Source: Ganoderma boninense
Taxonomy: Eukaryota; Basidiomycota; Agaricomycetes; Polyporales; Polyporaceae
NCBI GenBank assembly: GCA_002900995.3
Contig: CM035309.1
Coordinates: forward strand, 434,001 to 498,000
Direction: 5' to 3'
Length of the DNA: 64,000 bases
The notes beneath the pieces were generated by a model that had not been told where the DNA came from, ran no database searches, and saw only the letters and a program-made list of their open reading frames with translations. A program made the position numbers and the translations under genes. Shown here piece by piece: positions 46,175 to 58,463 of the stretch (position 1 is the first letter of the stretch; each line of letters starts with the position of its first letter).

Positions 46175-47198
46175 CTGTAGCAGGCTGTATTTATTGGCAG
46201 GACTGCTTGGAGCGGCTCAATCGACGTGTACTACCTTACACTGCAGTGCCAATGCTAGAGAGTGTCCACCAAGCGCCACGCGTCTGGGGGTGCGGGGGTT
46301 TAAATCATGGACGGCGGGCAGCGTCGAGGGACTGTCTCGGGGTACCAAGAATGAGTCGAGGACGACAAGTGGCACCCTCTCATACTGTAAGTTTCATGAG
46401 CTTTTCGTCCGGGCTTTGCGGAGTGTCGGGCCGGCTTTCCCGATCTAGCTCAATCGCTGACAAACCTCCCTCGGCTGCCTCCGGGACCAATGCGCCACAT
46501 ATCCTACCTCGGCAAGTTCAAGTTGTGCTCTGTTGTGTTGTAGTCGTCTCCGCGACCGCCGTCTTTGCGCCAGCTCTCAGCGTCCTCCCCCAAAGAAACG
46601 ACAAGGAGTCTTCTAGTCACGGATTTGTAAAATTCCAGTCAACATCACCGAGTCGTTTTTTGATCCTAATTCTATGTGTGCAGAAATCCTGAACTTGCGA
46701 TGTGATTGAACTTGAAGCTGCCTTCAAGTTCCATAAACGACCGGAAAACCCTACTCGCCACTTGGCAGATCTATCCATGTGGCGGGAATACTCTGCTACT
46801 GATCGGGTAGTGGTCTCTTCTCGTTGCCCCAGCCAACCCCTGCCATTCGAAATGGATGAACCCGGGGGAAGTTGGCAACACAAAAACCGGCGGATCACGT
46901 CAACCTCGACGACTTAACCACCACCACATTACCCACATGCCTCCGACGTCGACCACGGTCTGCTTCCCACTCTGTATAAATTGCCATCCCTCTGCGATCA
47001 ATGTGTTACGAATGCACCTGTTCTGTTGGTCAGCAACTTTAAATCCGACGGCGTCGCTGATTCCAGTGAATGCACTTCAATCACGGCAAGCCCATGCCAC
47101 GGCCTAGTATATAGACCTCCTCCTCATGGCCTAGAAGCTCACACACACCTATTCTACATCCTTCTCCCGGATTCCATTTATTACTCCTCAGATTCACC
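46175..47198 (+). promoter_or_regulatory. Upstream region of MDR paralogue 2, part of a tandem duplication
   Basis: The same promoter blocks appear: CTCTGTATAAATTG at about 46,971-46,984, GTCAGCAACTTTAAATCC near 47,031, and GTATATAGACC about 93 bp before the ATG. The segment 46,330-46,600 resembles the upstream region of paralogue 1, so gene and promoter were duplicated together. Confidence 0.5.
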
Positions 47199-48605
47199 AT
47201 GACTACTCCGAGTCAGAAGGCTCTCATCCTCCCGGAGAAGTTCGGCCAGTGGACGCTCGCCGAGATTGCTGTCCCAAAACCCAGTCCCAAGGAGCTCCTC
47301 GTCAAGGTCTCCGCCACCGCGTTGAACCCCGTCGACTGGAAGCTCAAGGAGTTCGGCGTCATCGCCGAGAAGTTCCCCTTCATCGCCGGCGCGGAGGCTT
47401 CGGGCATCATCGAGGAAGTCGGCTCCGAAGTCACCAGCCGGTGGACCAAGGGCGAAAAGGTGTACGTCCTTCAAGTTTTACAGCCCCGTCCTACTCACTT
47501 CTAATCCCATGTCCATGCTGACTGGACAATCTCCACAGTCTGTTCCAAGGCTCATTCACCGATGGCTGGACCACTTTCAAGCAGTACACCACCATCCCTG
47601 CCGATCTCGCAGCCAAGGTACTCCTACCGTCCATGTGACAATGAAATCTGGGACGGCCTGCTAACATAACCAATTGTCATTATCATACCATCCCCCCTCC
47701 CCTCCTGCGCAGGTCCCGGAGAACCTCACCCTCGACCAAGCCGCGTCCGTACCCATCGGGCTCGCGGCCGCTGTCATCGGCCTCTGGAACCACCACCCAG
47801 ACGCCAAGTCCGTCTCCCTCGCCGCGCCCTGGGAAGAGGGCGGCCAGACGAAGTACGTCGGCAAGCCTGTCGTCGTCCTTGGGGGCGCGTCCTCCGTCGG
47901 CCAGTATGGTGCGCCCCCCCCCCTAACCCTCTCTTCCTTTCAATGCCTTTCGTGCCAGTGGCTGACGCCGGACGCATATACACCCACACGCACAGCGATC
48001 CAAGCCCTGCGCCTCTCCAAGTTCTCGCCCATCATCACCACCGCCTCCCCGCACAACGCCGCGCTGCTCAAGTCCCTCGGTGCGACGCACGTCATCCACC
48101 GCGCCCTGTCCCCCGCTGCGCTCGCCGCCGAGGTCACGAAACTCGCAGGGCCAGTCGACCTGGTGTACGATGCGATCTCGCTCGCGGACACGCAGACGCT
48201 CGGGTTCGGGCTGCTCGCACCTGGGGGCACGCTCGTCACGACGCTCACGATGGCCATACCCGAGGACGTGCTGAAGGCCGGCACGGACAAGAAGAAGAGG
48301 GCCGTGAATGTGTTCGGGAGCGTGCACACGCCGGAGAACAGGGCGTTCGCGGTGGACCTGTATGCGAGGCTCGAGGAGCTCCTTAGGAGTGGGGCTATCG
48401 TGGTGCGTTTTCATGCACATGTTCGAATGGCTGACATGGCGGAGACAGTGAGAGATGCTGAATGGTCACTGACACGTTGATACAGCCGAACCAGGTCGAG
48501 GTTGTCCCGGGGGGCCTTGCGGGCATCCCGGAGGGCCTGCAGCGCATGAAGGAGAACAAGGTCAGCGGGAGGAAGCTCGTCGTGCATCCGCAGGATACGG
48601 CATGA
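47199..48605 (+). CDS. CipB-like MDR-family NAD(P)H oxidoreductase, paralogue 2
   Basis: Five exons (47199-47461, 47539-47617, 47713-47908, 47996-48402, 48486-48605) give 354 residues, with exons 2, 3 and 5 the same lengths as in paralogue 1. It starts MTTPSQKALILPEKFGQW, has ALNPVDWKLKEFG, GAEASGIIEEVGSEV and VVLGGASSVGQYAIQAL, and ends KLVVHPQDTA. The main differences are the first exon (three extra codons) and the length of the acidic/basic loop before RAVNVFGSVH. It is most likely a cytosolic zinc-free reductase like its neighbour; substrate unknown. Confidence 0.88.
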
Positions 48606-48985
48606 GTACAACAGGCCGTGTTTATTGGCAGGATTGCTTGGAGCGGCATAATCGACGGGTATTGTACGCTGCAGTGATACTAGAGTGTCCACCAAGAGCC
48701 ACGCAGTATCTGAACATGTCCAGGTCTCGGGTGCCATCCTAAGTTCAAGGCGTCTCCGCTATTAGCTGCGAGGAGACACTGTAGCCATTAAGACCCCGCA
48801 TAGAAATAGAAGCCGGAGTCTACCCTGCGCGAAGAACAAAACGCTCACCCCTTCGACTCGCCGAACCGCGCAACTTCTTGTTCTCGTTGAGGGACCCTAC
48901 ACGGCGCATCTCATGATCGACCCTATCACGTCTACTTGCAGATCCAACGACTCGGGACCGGATGGCTAGCTCGCCTCGGAGCAAA
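48606..48985. other. Convergent 3' intergenic region
   Basis: This 380-bp stretch lies between the stop codons of MDR paralogue 2 and the minus-strand F-box/LRR gene. No features are seen. Confidence 0.4.
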
Positions 48986-51900
48986 CTAGCTCCTGCGATT
49001 CAACCTACTGACCACACAGATTTCCGTGTCCCTGTACCGGTGGGGGAACAGCCTGTTCGCATAGCGCCGTACCTCCTCCCGAAGCCGAGCATCGCCAGAT
49101 GCATCCGAGTCTTGCCAATGCCAACTTGCATGCACAGGCACCCAGATTGCGAGCTCGAGCGTTTCGAGTGGATGCCCTAGCGTCCCATATTCATCGAGCT
49201 CGCTCTCGAGCTCGCTTGGCACCAGGACCCCGCCGAGCCCATCGCTGCCATCCACCTCATAGGCCACCGTGACCTCAATCGCGAGATGCCTCAGCTTCGC
49301 GCAATGGCGCGCGATGTAACGGAGGGCTCCGAGGGAGGGCAGTTCGAGCATCGGGGGCCGCCCGCGCTGCGAGCGCATAGTCCGCACACCCGAGGACAGG
49401 GCGAGCCGCCTGAGTGCGGGGCACGCCTGCACAAGCTGCAGGACGTCGGCGTCCGTGAACACCACAGCGCAGTGCCAGTACGCGACCTCGAGCGTCTCGA
49501 GGTGCGTCGCGAGCCCGCCACGTAGGAGCGGTTCGAGGATCTGCGGGGACAGCACCACTGGGGGGTCTGGGGGGTCCCTCAAGCGGGGCCTGGGAGAACT
49601 TGAGTCGGGGTACAAGGTGCTGTGGCGGAGGCGGAGAGAGCGCAGCGTCCGCGCGAGCCGCGCGTTCCCGCTGAGCGCGGTGGCGAGCCGGTGGTGGCCT
49701 TCGGGAATATAGCAGGGCGCGACGGTGACAGAGGAAAGATCCTTCACGCGGATGTCGAGCTCGAGGAGCGACGGGGCGTCGAGGCGGGACACGAGGACGG
49801 CGACAGCGTGCCATTCCCCTTCGACATCGAGCGTCCGCAGGGCCGTCCCGAGATGTACGGCCGCGCCGTCATGCGAGGCCGGGCGGTCGTCTTCGATGCG
49901 TACAGATAGAGTGTCTACTGTCTTGAGGCTGGAAACGAGTGTCTCGAGCTCCGCTGGAAGCAAAGAGATGCCATTGGGGTCTAGGGACAGTTGCCGGAGG
50001 TGTGGGGGATACGATAGCCGTTCAACCGATACATGTGGTACAGCCGTGAGGCGCAGAGTGTGTAGTCCAGGGATGGCGGAGGAGAGCTGGGTCATGAATG
50101 TTTCGATGTCGGGCTGGGTCATGGACCAGTGCAAGGTGAGGTTGAGAGTGCCGAGTGAAGAGGGCATGAGAGAGAACAGGAGGCCACGCATGAACCTCGG
50201 AGGGTACTCGTGCCATTCGGCGGACTGCAATGAAGGAAGAAAGGTGCACCCTTGATTTCGACGTATGAGGGAATGCATGAGGACCGCTTCGGCTCGTATG
50301 GAAGGGACAAGGCCGTCACGCCAGTCGTAGTAGCTGCATTTCAGCGCGCGCATTTGTGACCCACAATGTAGGAACAAGGCCCACCCGTCCGAATCACGAG
50401 GGTGTAATGTGTTAATGCTCAGAAGCTAGAGAGACATGGCGCCATCAGGAAAAACCTCATTCACTAATGAGCGCTCAGTGAGTGATAACCTAGATCATGG
50501 TCATCTAATTTGAATGACCTCTGCTAATAGAAACCCGTTGGCCTTCCAGAGATCAGGAGGGGTGGTTTGTCTGTGTTAGAAATGGTTCTGTGAGCATATA
50601 CCGCTAATGGAATCCGGAGGACCGTTGGATGGTATAGCTGGACTTCAGCGAAACCGCACGCGTTTGTTCAAGTCCCTTCGGGCCGGCCCTAAACATGGGC
50701 GGCAACCTTTCGGAAGAGTACGGGTCAAGCTGCGCGCACTTGTCAAACGCATCTTCCCTTTGCCTTTCATCCTCCACCACCACCTCGCTTTCATGTTGGC
50801 GACTCTAGGCGAACCTCATAGTCCCTCTTTCTGCCGGTGCTCTTCTTCCATGTCCACTCACACCTCACCCAACGTCGTCAAGGGTCGGTGTCCGCTCTCT
50901 CTAGCGTCCTGTGGTCGGTACGGTGTACGTGACGTGGCGAGTCATCCCGCATCGGTGGGTCAGGTCATTACAAGTCGATTTGTGCCCCGTGAGTGGTCAT
51001 TTTTAGGTCATCCTCTCTCTTTCTGTATATATGAATTCCTCCCCGTTTTCTGCTTGTTGAGGACATTGCTATGTGAGTGTGCCGACCTGGCTGCCCATCC
51101 CGTTGTGACCGATGCGCAGTCCCCGCTGTCCGAGAAGCTGTGTTAATCAGGTAAGTACGTTTTCTACTGCCGCATGTTTATCCACGCCCTTTTATTAGTT
51201 CTTGTGTCGCTTTTTGCTCGCGACGGTTGCTGGGTACCGGTGCTTGTCGTGGAGTTGTCTCTGTCTAATTTTCGATGCTCCTCGGTACTGAAGGCTCAGT
51301 AGAACTTGGTTGGACCAACGCACTGTGTCCATTTATGCCGTCAGCCTACGTGGAGGCAGCATTGGTGAGTCTTTTCCATTCAATTCTGGGTTTGCTCGCT
51401 GATCGAGGCTTTCAGTGGTTCATGTCATTGGCACGCGAAGGATGGCAAATGCTTCTAGATAGCGGTATTTGAGTGTAGGGCACGAAACAAGGTACGGTAC
51501 TATTGTCACAAGTAGTGTACCAATGTATTTGGTAGCGCAGGTTGTTTATATATGATTTGCGATTGACCTGACTGTGCATATGTGAACAGTGGAGTGTGCA
51601 TAAGCTGGGTCCGATATCTTTTCAAGAGCTCATTTCGACTAATTGAGTACTCCGTGTGTTCTCGTTATATCCGGACCTTGATAACGAGACGTATTAGTAC
51701 TAACGACATAATTCTGCTCGTTGAGATTTAATTAGTACTCGTTATCAAATGAGGTTTTCCCTGATGGCTCCTCTTCAGCCAAACGTCGGTCCCGGTGCCA
51801 TGCTCACTCACCTTACTGATGCGACTAATGTCGACCGCACGAAGCAATTGATGCAAGTCCTTCAGCGACCGCCCACCGCGGGAAGTCCAAAGCACCTGCC

Positions 51901-52144
51901 TAGCGGGGTCCGACCATGCCCGACAGACTTGAGCACCGCGAGCACATGTCATGAGATCTGCTCGGTCGTCCAAATCCAATGCAGCAAAGACCTCCATGAG
52001 AACGTCGTAACAGAACAAGGCCGGGTGCGCATGCTGGGTCAGACGAACTTTGCTGCCGTAAAGTTGCGGTTGGCGAGGCCTCCCATACAGGTTGCAAGCT
52101 GATGGGCGTGCGAGTGCGGTGTGGCTGGAAGGGGTGATACCCAT
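48986..52144 (-). CDS. F-box/leucine-rich-repeat-type protein with a transposon in its intron
   Basis: Exon 1 (52144-51812) holds an F-box-like block, HPALFCYDVLMEVFAALD, and CARGAQVCRAWSDPARQVLW. Exon 2 (50425-48986) carries WALFLHCGSQMRALKC and irregular leucine-rich repeats such as LGTLNLTLHW, LHTLRLTAVPHVSVERL, LRQLSLDPNGISLLP, LRTLDVEG and LRHLAIEVTVAYEVDG. Both junctions are phase 0, giving about 590 residues. F-box proteins recruit substrates to SCF ubiquitin ligases; large LRR-like sets are typical of Agaricomycetes. The intron is 1,386 bp, far longer than any neighbour's, because a hAT-like element occupies it. The start codon is the first ATG in the exon-1 frame and is uncertain. 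Confidence 0.7.
50446..51763. mobile_element. hAT-like element (non-autonomous) in F-box gene intron
   Basis: The left end reads CAGGAAAAACCTCATT and the reverse complement of the right end CAGGGAAAACCTCATT, a 16-bp terminal inverted repeat with one mismatch. Flanks show ATGGCGCC (50436-50443) and ATGGCTCC (51764-51771), a near-perfect 8-bp duplication. Length is about 1.3 kb; no transposase was recognised inside. CAGG termini with 8-bp duplications are typical of hAT elements. Confidence 0.7.
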
Positions 52145-53320
52145 GGGGGTGGAATAGCAAAGGCGTCAGTGTCGGGAGGATCAGGGGGAAGGACTGGCCA
52201 GTTTTCATGGACTGTTCGGGTCAACTCGCATATATCTGCCTTCGAGGGGCTCCTCCGATCCAATATTTTGTCCTCTTGCTGAGATATCTAGTCGGTGGGG
52301 TACCTCGGGCTCAGGCTGTTCAACTGCGGTGATCTGAAATTCGACGGGAACCTGTCCAGGCTGTCCTCCACCTCGAGCTTTGATCTTGTGCTGCGCTCTA
52401 ATTAACGACTGCGCGTTTTCGCGGGTTTCAGCTTCGCGGGGGCTCTTCGCCCCTTAGTGGCTCCTCTACAGTGTCACTTGCCCCCGTTTGCGTGTAAGAG
52501 AGGGCGCGGTGAAGAGGATTGGTCAAGCCAGAGCTACTTAGTTGAGGAGAACATTTCCGTGGAAGACGAGCAGAGTCACTGGGAGTGACCTCAGTGGAGG
52601 GACTTCGGAGACCAACAAATTCAAGGATGAGTCGATGACAAGTTGACCAAGGCTGGAGCGCTCGCCGGGACGCCGGACCGACGCTGAAAAATCTAGCCTG
52701 CGTCGTCATAACTCGGCCTCCTCTTCGTTCATGACAGTGACCGCCATATTTGTGTCAGCTTTCGACGACCTGCCCGATGAAACGACGGGCTCTGTCGAGG
52801 CACCGCATTGCATGTGTCAAATTCGAACCAGCATAGGTAAGCACCTCGTCCTTTGCTTTCGAACTCCTGTTCCCCCCCCCACCACATGGCACACGACCCG
52901 GACCAGGCTGCAAGGAGCTGACCTTTTGGCAGGTTTACATACATACGATAGGGACACTCTGTTACTGACCTGGTAGCTGGCGAAACTCCGGCAATCGAGG
53001 CGGAGGGGAATAAAGCTTGGCGAGACGCAAAGTCTGCAATCGCAGTTCAGCCCGACGTTGGTTTCCTCTCCCTCGAATAGCCATGACGTCGACAGGACCC
53101 ACACGTATCTGACGTCCCCTCCCTCTCTGTATCAATTGTAATCCTTTGGGCCGATCAGTGCGTCACGAATCCATTTTTCTTGGTCAGCCACTTCAAATCC
53201 ACCCGGGGATGCACCTCAATCATGACAGCTCATGTCGGGGCCTACATATACCTCCCTCGAAGCTCCTGTATTGACTTCCATCACTCCCCTTGATTCCATT
53301 TCTCATTCCGCAAATTCATC
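52145..53320. other. Intergenic region upstream of MDR paralogue 3
   Basis: No gene is recognised between 52,145 and 53,100. From about 53,100 the promoter blocks of the MDR family return in diverged form: CTCTGTATCAATTG (TATAAA changed to TATCAA), GTCAGCCACTTCAAATCC, and ACATATACC about 78 bp before the ATG. Confidence 0.5.
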
Positions 53321-54708
53321 ATGGCTACGCAGAAAGCTCTCGTCCTCCCCGAGAAGCAGGGCGAGTGGAAGATCGCCACGGTCGCTGTCCCGAAGCCCGG
53401 CCCCAAGGACCTCCTCGTCAAGGTCTCCGCTGCCGCGCTAAACCCCGTCGACTGGAAGATCAAGGACTTCGCTGTGTTCGCCGAGACCTACCCCTTCATC
53501 TCCGGCACGGACGCCTCGGGCATCATCAAGGAAGTCGGTTCCGAAGTCACAAACTGGACCAAGGGCGACAAGATGTATGCGCGCCTCCTATTACCGCCAT
53601 TCCTGTTCCAATCCAGTGCCGTGCTGACTGGTTCGTCCTATCAGCCTGTTCCAGGGCTACTTCACCAACGACCAAGCCACCTTCCAGCAGTACGCCATCG
53701 TCCCCGCCGATCTCGCCGCCAAGGTATGCCCGCGTTCCATTCATCCACTCTGTCCCCGGAACCAGATATTCATCATTTCCGTCCGCGCAGGTCCCGGAGA
53801 ACCTCACCCTCGACCAAGCCGCGTCCGTTCCTCTCGGGCTCGCGACAGCCATCACCGGCCTCTGGAACCACGACCCGCGCGGCCAGTCCGCGTCCCTCAC
53901 CGCGCCCTGGGAGGCGGGCGGCCAGACCAAGTATGCCGGCAAGGCCGCCATCGTCCTCGGCGGCGCGTCCTCCGTCGGCCAATACGGTGCGCACTCCCCT
54001 GTTGTCCCCCTTTCCCCTTTCCCCTGTCTTTGTCTTTGTCTTTCCGCCCACGCACGAGTCGCTGAGACACCCACCACACGTGCATACGCATATAGCGATC
54101 CAAGCCGCACGTCTCTCCAAGTACGCCCCCATCTTCGCGACCGCGTCTCCGCACAACGCCGCGCTGCTCGAGTCCCTGGGCGCGACGCACGTGCTCGACC
54201 GCTCCCTGCCCCCCGCCGCGCTCGCCGCCGAGGTCGCCAAGCTCGCGGGGGAGGCGCGCGCGCCCGTCGAGCTCGCGTACGACGCGATCGGGCACGCGGA
54301 CACACAGAAGCTCGGATACGAGCTGCTCGCGCCTGGGGGCGCGCTCGTCACGACGCTCGCGACGAGCATCCCCGGGGACGTCCTCAAGCAGGGCGCGGAG
54401 AAGAAGAAGAAGAAGGTCGTGAACGTGTTCGGGAGCGTGCACGCCCCAGAGAACAGGGCATTCGGGGTGGAGCTGTACTCGAGACTTGAGGAGCTGCTTA
54501 GGAGCGGGGCGATCGTGGTGCGTTCACACGTTGTTTGACGTTCGGGAGGGACGGGAACTGACGGCTGACTGGCGTGTTGTTGGGACAGCCGAACAAGGTC
54601 GAGGTCGTGCCGGGGGGCCTTGCAGGTATCCCGAAGGGCCTGGAGCTCCTGAAGCTGAACAAGGTCAGCGGGAAGAAGCTCGTCGTCCACCCTCAGGAGA
54701 CGGCATGA
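53321..54708 (+). CDS. CipB-like MDR-family NAD(P)H oxidoreductase, paralogue 3
   Basis: Five exons (53321-53574, 53645-53723, 53791-53986, 54096-54517, 54589-54708) give 356 residues; every exon has the same length as in paralogue 1. It starts MATQKALVLPEKQGEW and has ALNPVDWKIKDFA, GTDASGIIKEVGSEV and IVLGGASSVGQYAIQAA as the dinucleotide turn. It is the most diverged of the three, with HDPRGQSASLTAP in place of HHPDAKSVSLTAP. No zinc ligands are present. The substrate is unknown. Its promoter has lost the TATAAA form of the distal block. Confidence 0.88.
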
Positions 54709-56331
54709 CTGTAACAGTGTTATTATCGGGAGGACTGTTTGAAGTACCATACTCGTGTATTTGTAGGCTGCGATGATCGAGAGCATTCACAAAGAGCCAT
54801 GAAGTATGCATGTGTTGAAGGGGATCTTCGATTATGGCGGCGACCCAGCTTCGACTTGGTCGCCCATGCTATTTTGAGGGCGTAAGAACTGTCCACCCCA
54901 CTTTAGAGACACCTTGAGCGTTTTTCTGCAGTGATTGGACAGGTGTATTCCATACGAGACGAGTGTTCTCGTGCGGGCCGCGCCTCGGGTCTGTGTATAG
55001 CGTAGAGCCGGGGCAATATGTTATCTGGCCCAATCTCTCGAGGTCAGTCAACATCCTATGTCTGCATGTATCCATGAACGTACGTATATGTGTCTGGTGC
55101 CTCTCCAGAATGCGGATCGAGGCCCAGTCCGTATGTGAAGTAAACCATCTCCGTGATTTACACTCGAGTGCACGGGGCCGCCACAATTCGGTCGAAGGGA
55201 GCTAGGGCTGCTTCCTTCAAGTTTGTTTGAGAGATTACATACTCAAGTAGTGCCGAGGACTTACGGTTGCACTTTTAGAAGTTTGTACAATGACATGACA
55301 GTGATCATCAGAATTGCTGTAGTATGCGAGAGTCTTATGGAGTTCCACGCAACGTAAGGTTCCTGAGCGACGGATGTCGCGCAGTGTCAGTCATATTGAC
55401 TTGTGTCAATGTTAGGCCGAAGATAGATGGCTGGATCTGATCTTCCGTGATAGGTGCTTACCTGAAAAAATCGCGGGATATGACTCATATGAAGGGACGA
55501 GCCCGAAGCAACTTGCTTGAAGTTGCATGTACAATACCAATGGCACCTTCCAGACGAATCCTGCTGCTTCTAGGGTATTGAGTAATGCAAAATGACAGAA
55601 ATACCACGTTTTTACCAGGTATACAGCAATATAATAGTAGTTCTCGCCCACTTGAACGATATTGGTCTGCGGCGCTGGGGAAAGTGGAGTTCAAGATCGC
55701 TTCCATTTCCGGCCGTTTGTTTGGCAAGAGCCTCTGTGCCAAACAACGAATATTAGGCGCTTATCAGCACCATCGCTCGATCGCGCGCTGCCATTAAGTC
55801 ACACGTCGAACATCCAGCTACCCGCAACCCGCAGCTCGCACCCCGGCCATTCAATCCAACACACTATAGTAGGTATCTACGCCGTTATGGGTAGGGTATG
55901 GAATACACATGTGGGCCTCTTTCTCTTTTGATAATGATGACGACGGGATTAGCTAATGGAACTCGTACGAAGCCTGCGCGGTCCTTGAAAGCGGAAACGA
56001 AGACAATGCTACAACGACACGAACACGAACGCGAACGCGAGCACAAACACATGACACAACACACATGTCCGAGGGCCGCCGCAGAGTAAGCCACGGCAGC
56101 CCGCATGTATAGATATAGATACATTATGGTGGGTATCCGCTCGTCACCCTGTCCCCCCACGATCAAATCAATATCCAAGTCCAATCTGAATCCGAAGGCG
56201 AAGGCGAAGCAAGCCACCGCCGCTCGCCCCAAGAAGAAGCAGCGAGAAGCAGCGGTCGGCAGAAGGCTTGCGGCAAAGAGGTCTGAATGCCCTCCTCCTC
56301 CCGCGTGCGCTGCGACTGACGTCGACGGGGC
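54709..56331. other. Intergenic region, no recognised gene
   Basis: About 1.6 kb with only short ORFs and no clear repeats. Some CGAACGCGAACGCGAGCAC-type repetition lies near 56,025-56,045. Confidence 0.4.
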
Positions 56332-58463
56332 TCATCGCGCACAGACGAGCGGCGGAGGGAAGCCTCCCTCTCCGCCGGCGACCGCGGCTGCAGTTGCAGT
56401 TGCTGCTGCTGGCCGTCGCCGCACGTGGATCATGAGCTCGCCGTCGGCCTCGAAGACGGCGCGCACGGACATCATGTCGACGTCCGCCGGTGCGAACACG
56501 ACCTCCCACTCGTAGTGCGCTGCAGCACCGGGAAGAGCGGCGCCATGCGGGGCGAGCGGAAGAAGGGGCGAAGCGCGTGGCGCGTGACATGGGGATGCGA
56601 GAGGGAGCCAAAAGAACGCAGGTCAGCTACCTGTTATATTGCACTTGCCTTCCGATCCCAACCAACGCGCAGAAGAAAAGAAGGTAAGAAGGTAAGAACG
56701 TCGGAGTATGAGCAGTCGCGGCAAAGACGTCGGGTCACAACCCGACGAAGAAGCCCATGATCCGAGCAAGGCAGAAGCAGAAGGTGTGGAGTGGGGAGTG
56801 GGGAGTGGGGAGAAACACTCGAACAAAGAACAAAGAGGAGAGAAGTGCAAGAGAGAAAGAGACACTCACAGTCGTCCTCGCGGTGCCACAGGTCGGCGAC
56901 GACCGCGAGCCGCGCGCCCTTCTTCGCGGAGATCGTGACCATCTCCGGCGCGAGCCCCTCGGGCAGGCGCACCGCGAGCGTGTGCTGCGCCGGCGTCGAG
57001 CACACGCGCATCGGCGGCGTCCGCGCCGCGCGCCGTGTGCGCGCGATCGGCGACTCCGGCTTGCACGCGTTCAGCTGTGGTTGTGGTTGCGGTTGTGGTT
57101 GTGGTTGCGGTTGTGGTTGTGGTTGCGGTTGTGGTGGTGGTTGCGGTGAGCTCAGCGGCATCTGGAAGACCGACGGCGATGGCAGGTTGCTGAGGTGCGA
57201 CGAGCTCGAGGTGGCGGCGAGCACGGGCGGGGCGGGACGAGCGGGATGCCGTGTCCCGGGGGCGGCAGCGGTATCGGCATCGAGGCGGGGGCATCCCGAC
57301 GCTAACGTTCATCGCGCTTGGCGTGGCTTGTATGGGGTACGGGCGGACGGACGGAGCGGACGACACTGTGTACATCGGAGTTGTGTCCGGGGTGGGAACA
57401 ACAGCATAAACGACGGAGGTCTCCTCAGAGGCCTCTTCCTTTATCCGCTGGGAATCGCAGGGCTCGAGGATGGTGGTGGTGACGGTGGTGGTGGTGGTGC
57501 TGTTGTTGTTGTTGTTGTCCGCGGACAGGAGTAAAGGCGGTGGTGCTGCAGCAGTTGGTAGAAGAGAAGGTGGTGGTGGTGATGGTGGTGGTTGTAGCGA
57601 GAGCGGAGGAAGGACGGTTAGCGAGACTGCCGGAGGGGCACACGCAGCAGCGGTCTGCGCCTGTCCCTGTGCCGCTTGCGTTCCTCCCTGCGACCCGAGC
57701 GCAGAGCAGTCAAAGAGTCCGAGCAATAGCGACCCGGGACCACTACTCGGTCCCCCGGTATGAGGCTCCTGGGTGTGCTGGGGAGAAGCGAGCGACTCGG
57801 AGAGTGGCTGGGACGGGCTCAGGTCCCAGTTCACGCTCGAATTCAGCGGAGGAGGAGTGCCCTGCGCAAGGATGTGCAGACCCGAGCGCAGGCTGAGGCT
57901 GCTGGGAAGGCCAGGACGCCATAGGGGGACCCCGTCGCCGGTCGGATGGCGTTGGAACGTGGTGTCTGCGATGTTTTCTGCTGGGAAACATGAGTTCCAC
58001 ATGCGGGGGTCGCGACACTCGTATGAGGTAATGTGCCCAAAACATGAGCGTGAGTCGTTTGGGTGTCCGGGTCGACCGCCTGCCACACGCACACGCACAC
58101 ACACCCGCCGCTCATGTCATGTCTGTAGGGCCCCTCGCATAAATGAAGCCAACTGAGTATTCACGTACCATCGATATCCTTCTGGAAGGCTCGGCGAGGA
58201 GGCGCGCGACCGATGGTGGCGTATGCCGAAGCCTTCGTCCAGCCCGCAGGTGTCCCTGCGCCTCTTTGTCCGAGCGGGTCTTTTACAGCAGTAGCCTCCT
58301 GGACGCTGTTCGGCCCAGCGAGAAGATCACGCAATAGAGCGTCGACGCTGGAGACAGTGTAGCTTGGTCGAAGCCCAGAGGATCGGTCGCCAGATGGCGT
58401 CACGGAGGGAACACGAGGCCGGATCGTCCCGGAAAGTCGGCGCGAGCACGCGGACAGAGACAT
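56332..58463 (-). CDS. HSP20-like (alpha-crystallin-type) protein with long low-complexity tracts
   Basis: The last two exons are clear: one ending HREDD (3' end 56870) and the final one, 56519-56332, joined in phase 1. Together they read HTLAVRLPEGLAPEMVTISA, VVADLWHREDD | SHYEWEVVFAPADVDMMSVR and ELMIHVRR, an HSP20/CS-type beta sandwich. Upstream, proline-glutamine repeats coded by a GGTTGYGGTTGT microsatellite (57,075-57,150) and asparagine/threonine runs (NNNNNSTTTTT) are present. A frame starting MWNSCFPAEN (58002) and another exon starting MSLSACSRRLSG (58463), joined across a phase-1 intron, probably form the N-terminus. The junction between the two middle frames near 57,180-57,310 is not settled. 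The intron before the last exon is unusually long (349 bp). Function is unknown. Confidence 0.5.

Noticed and set aside
53290..54489. 399-codon plus-strand ORF overlapping MDR paralogue 3
   Set aside because: It reads through introns in the wrong frame; the MDR exons explain the region with correct splice sites and homology.
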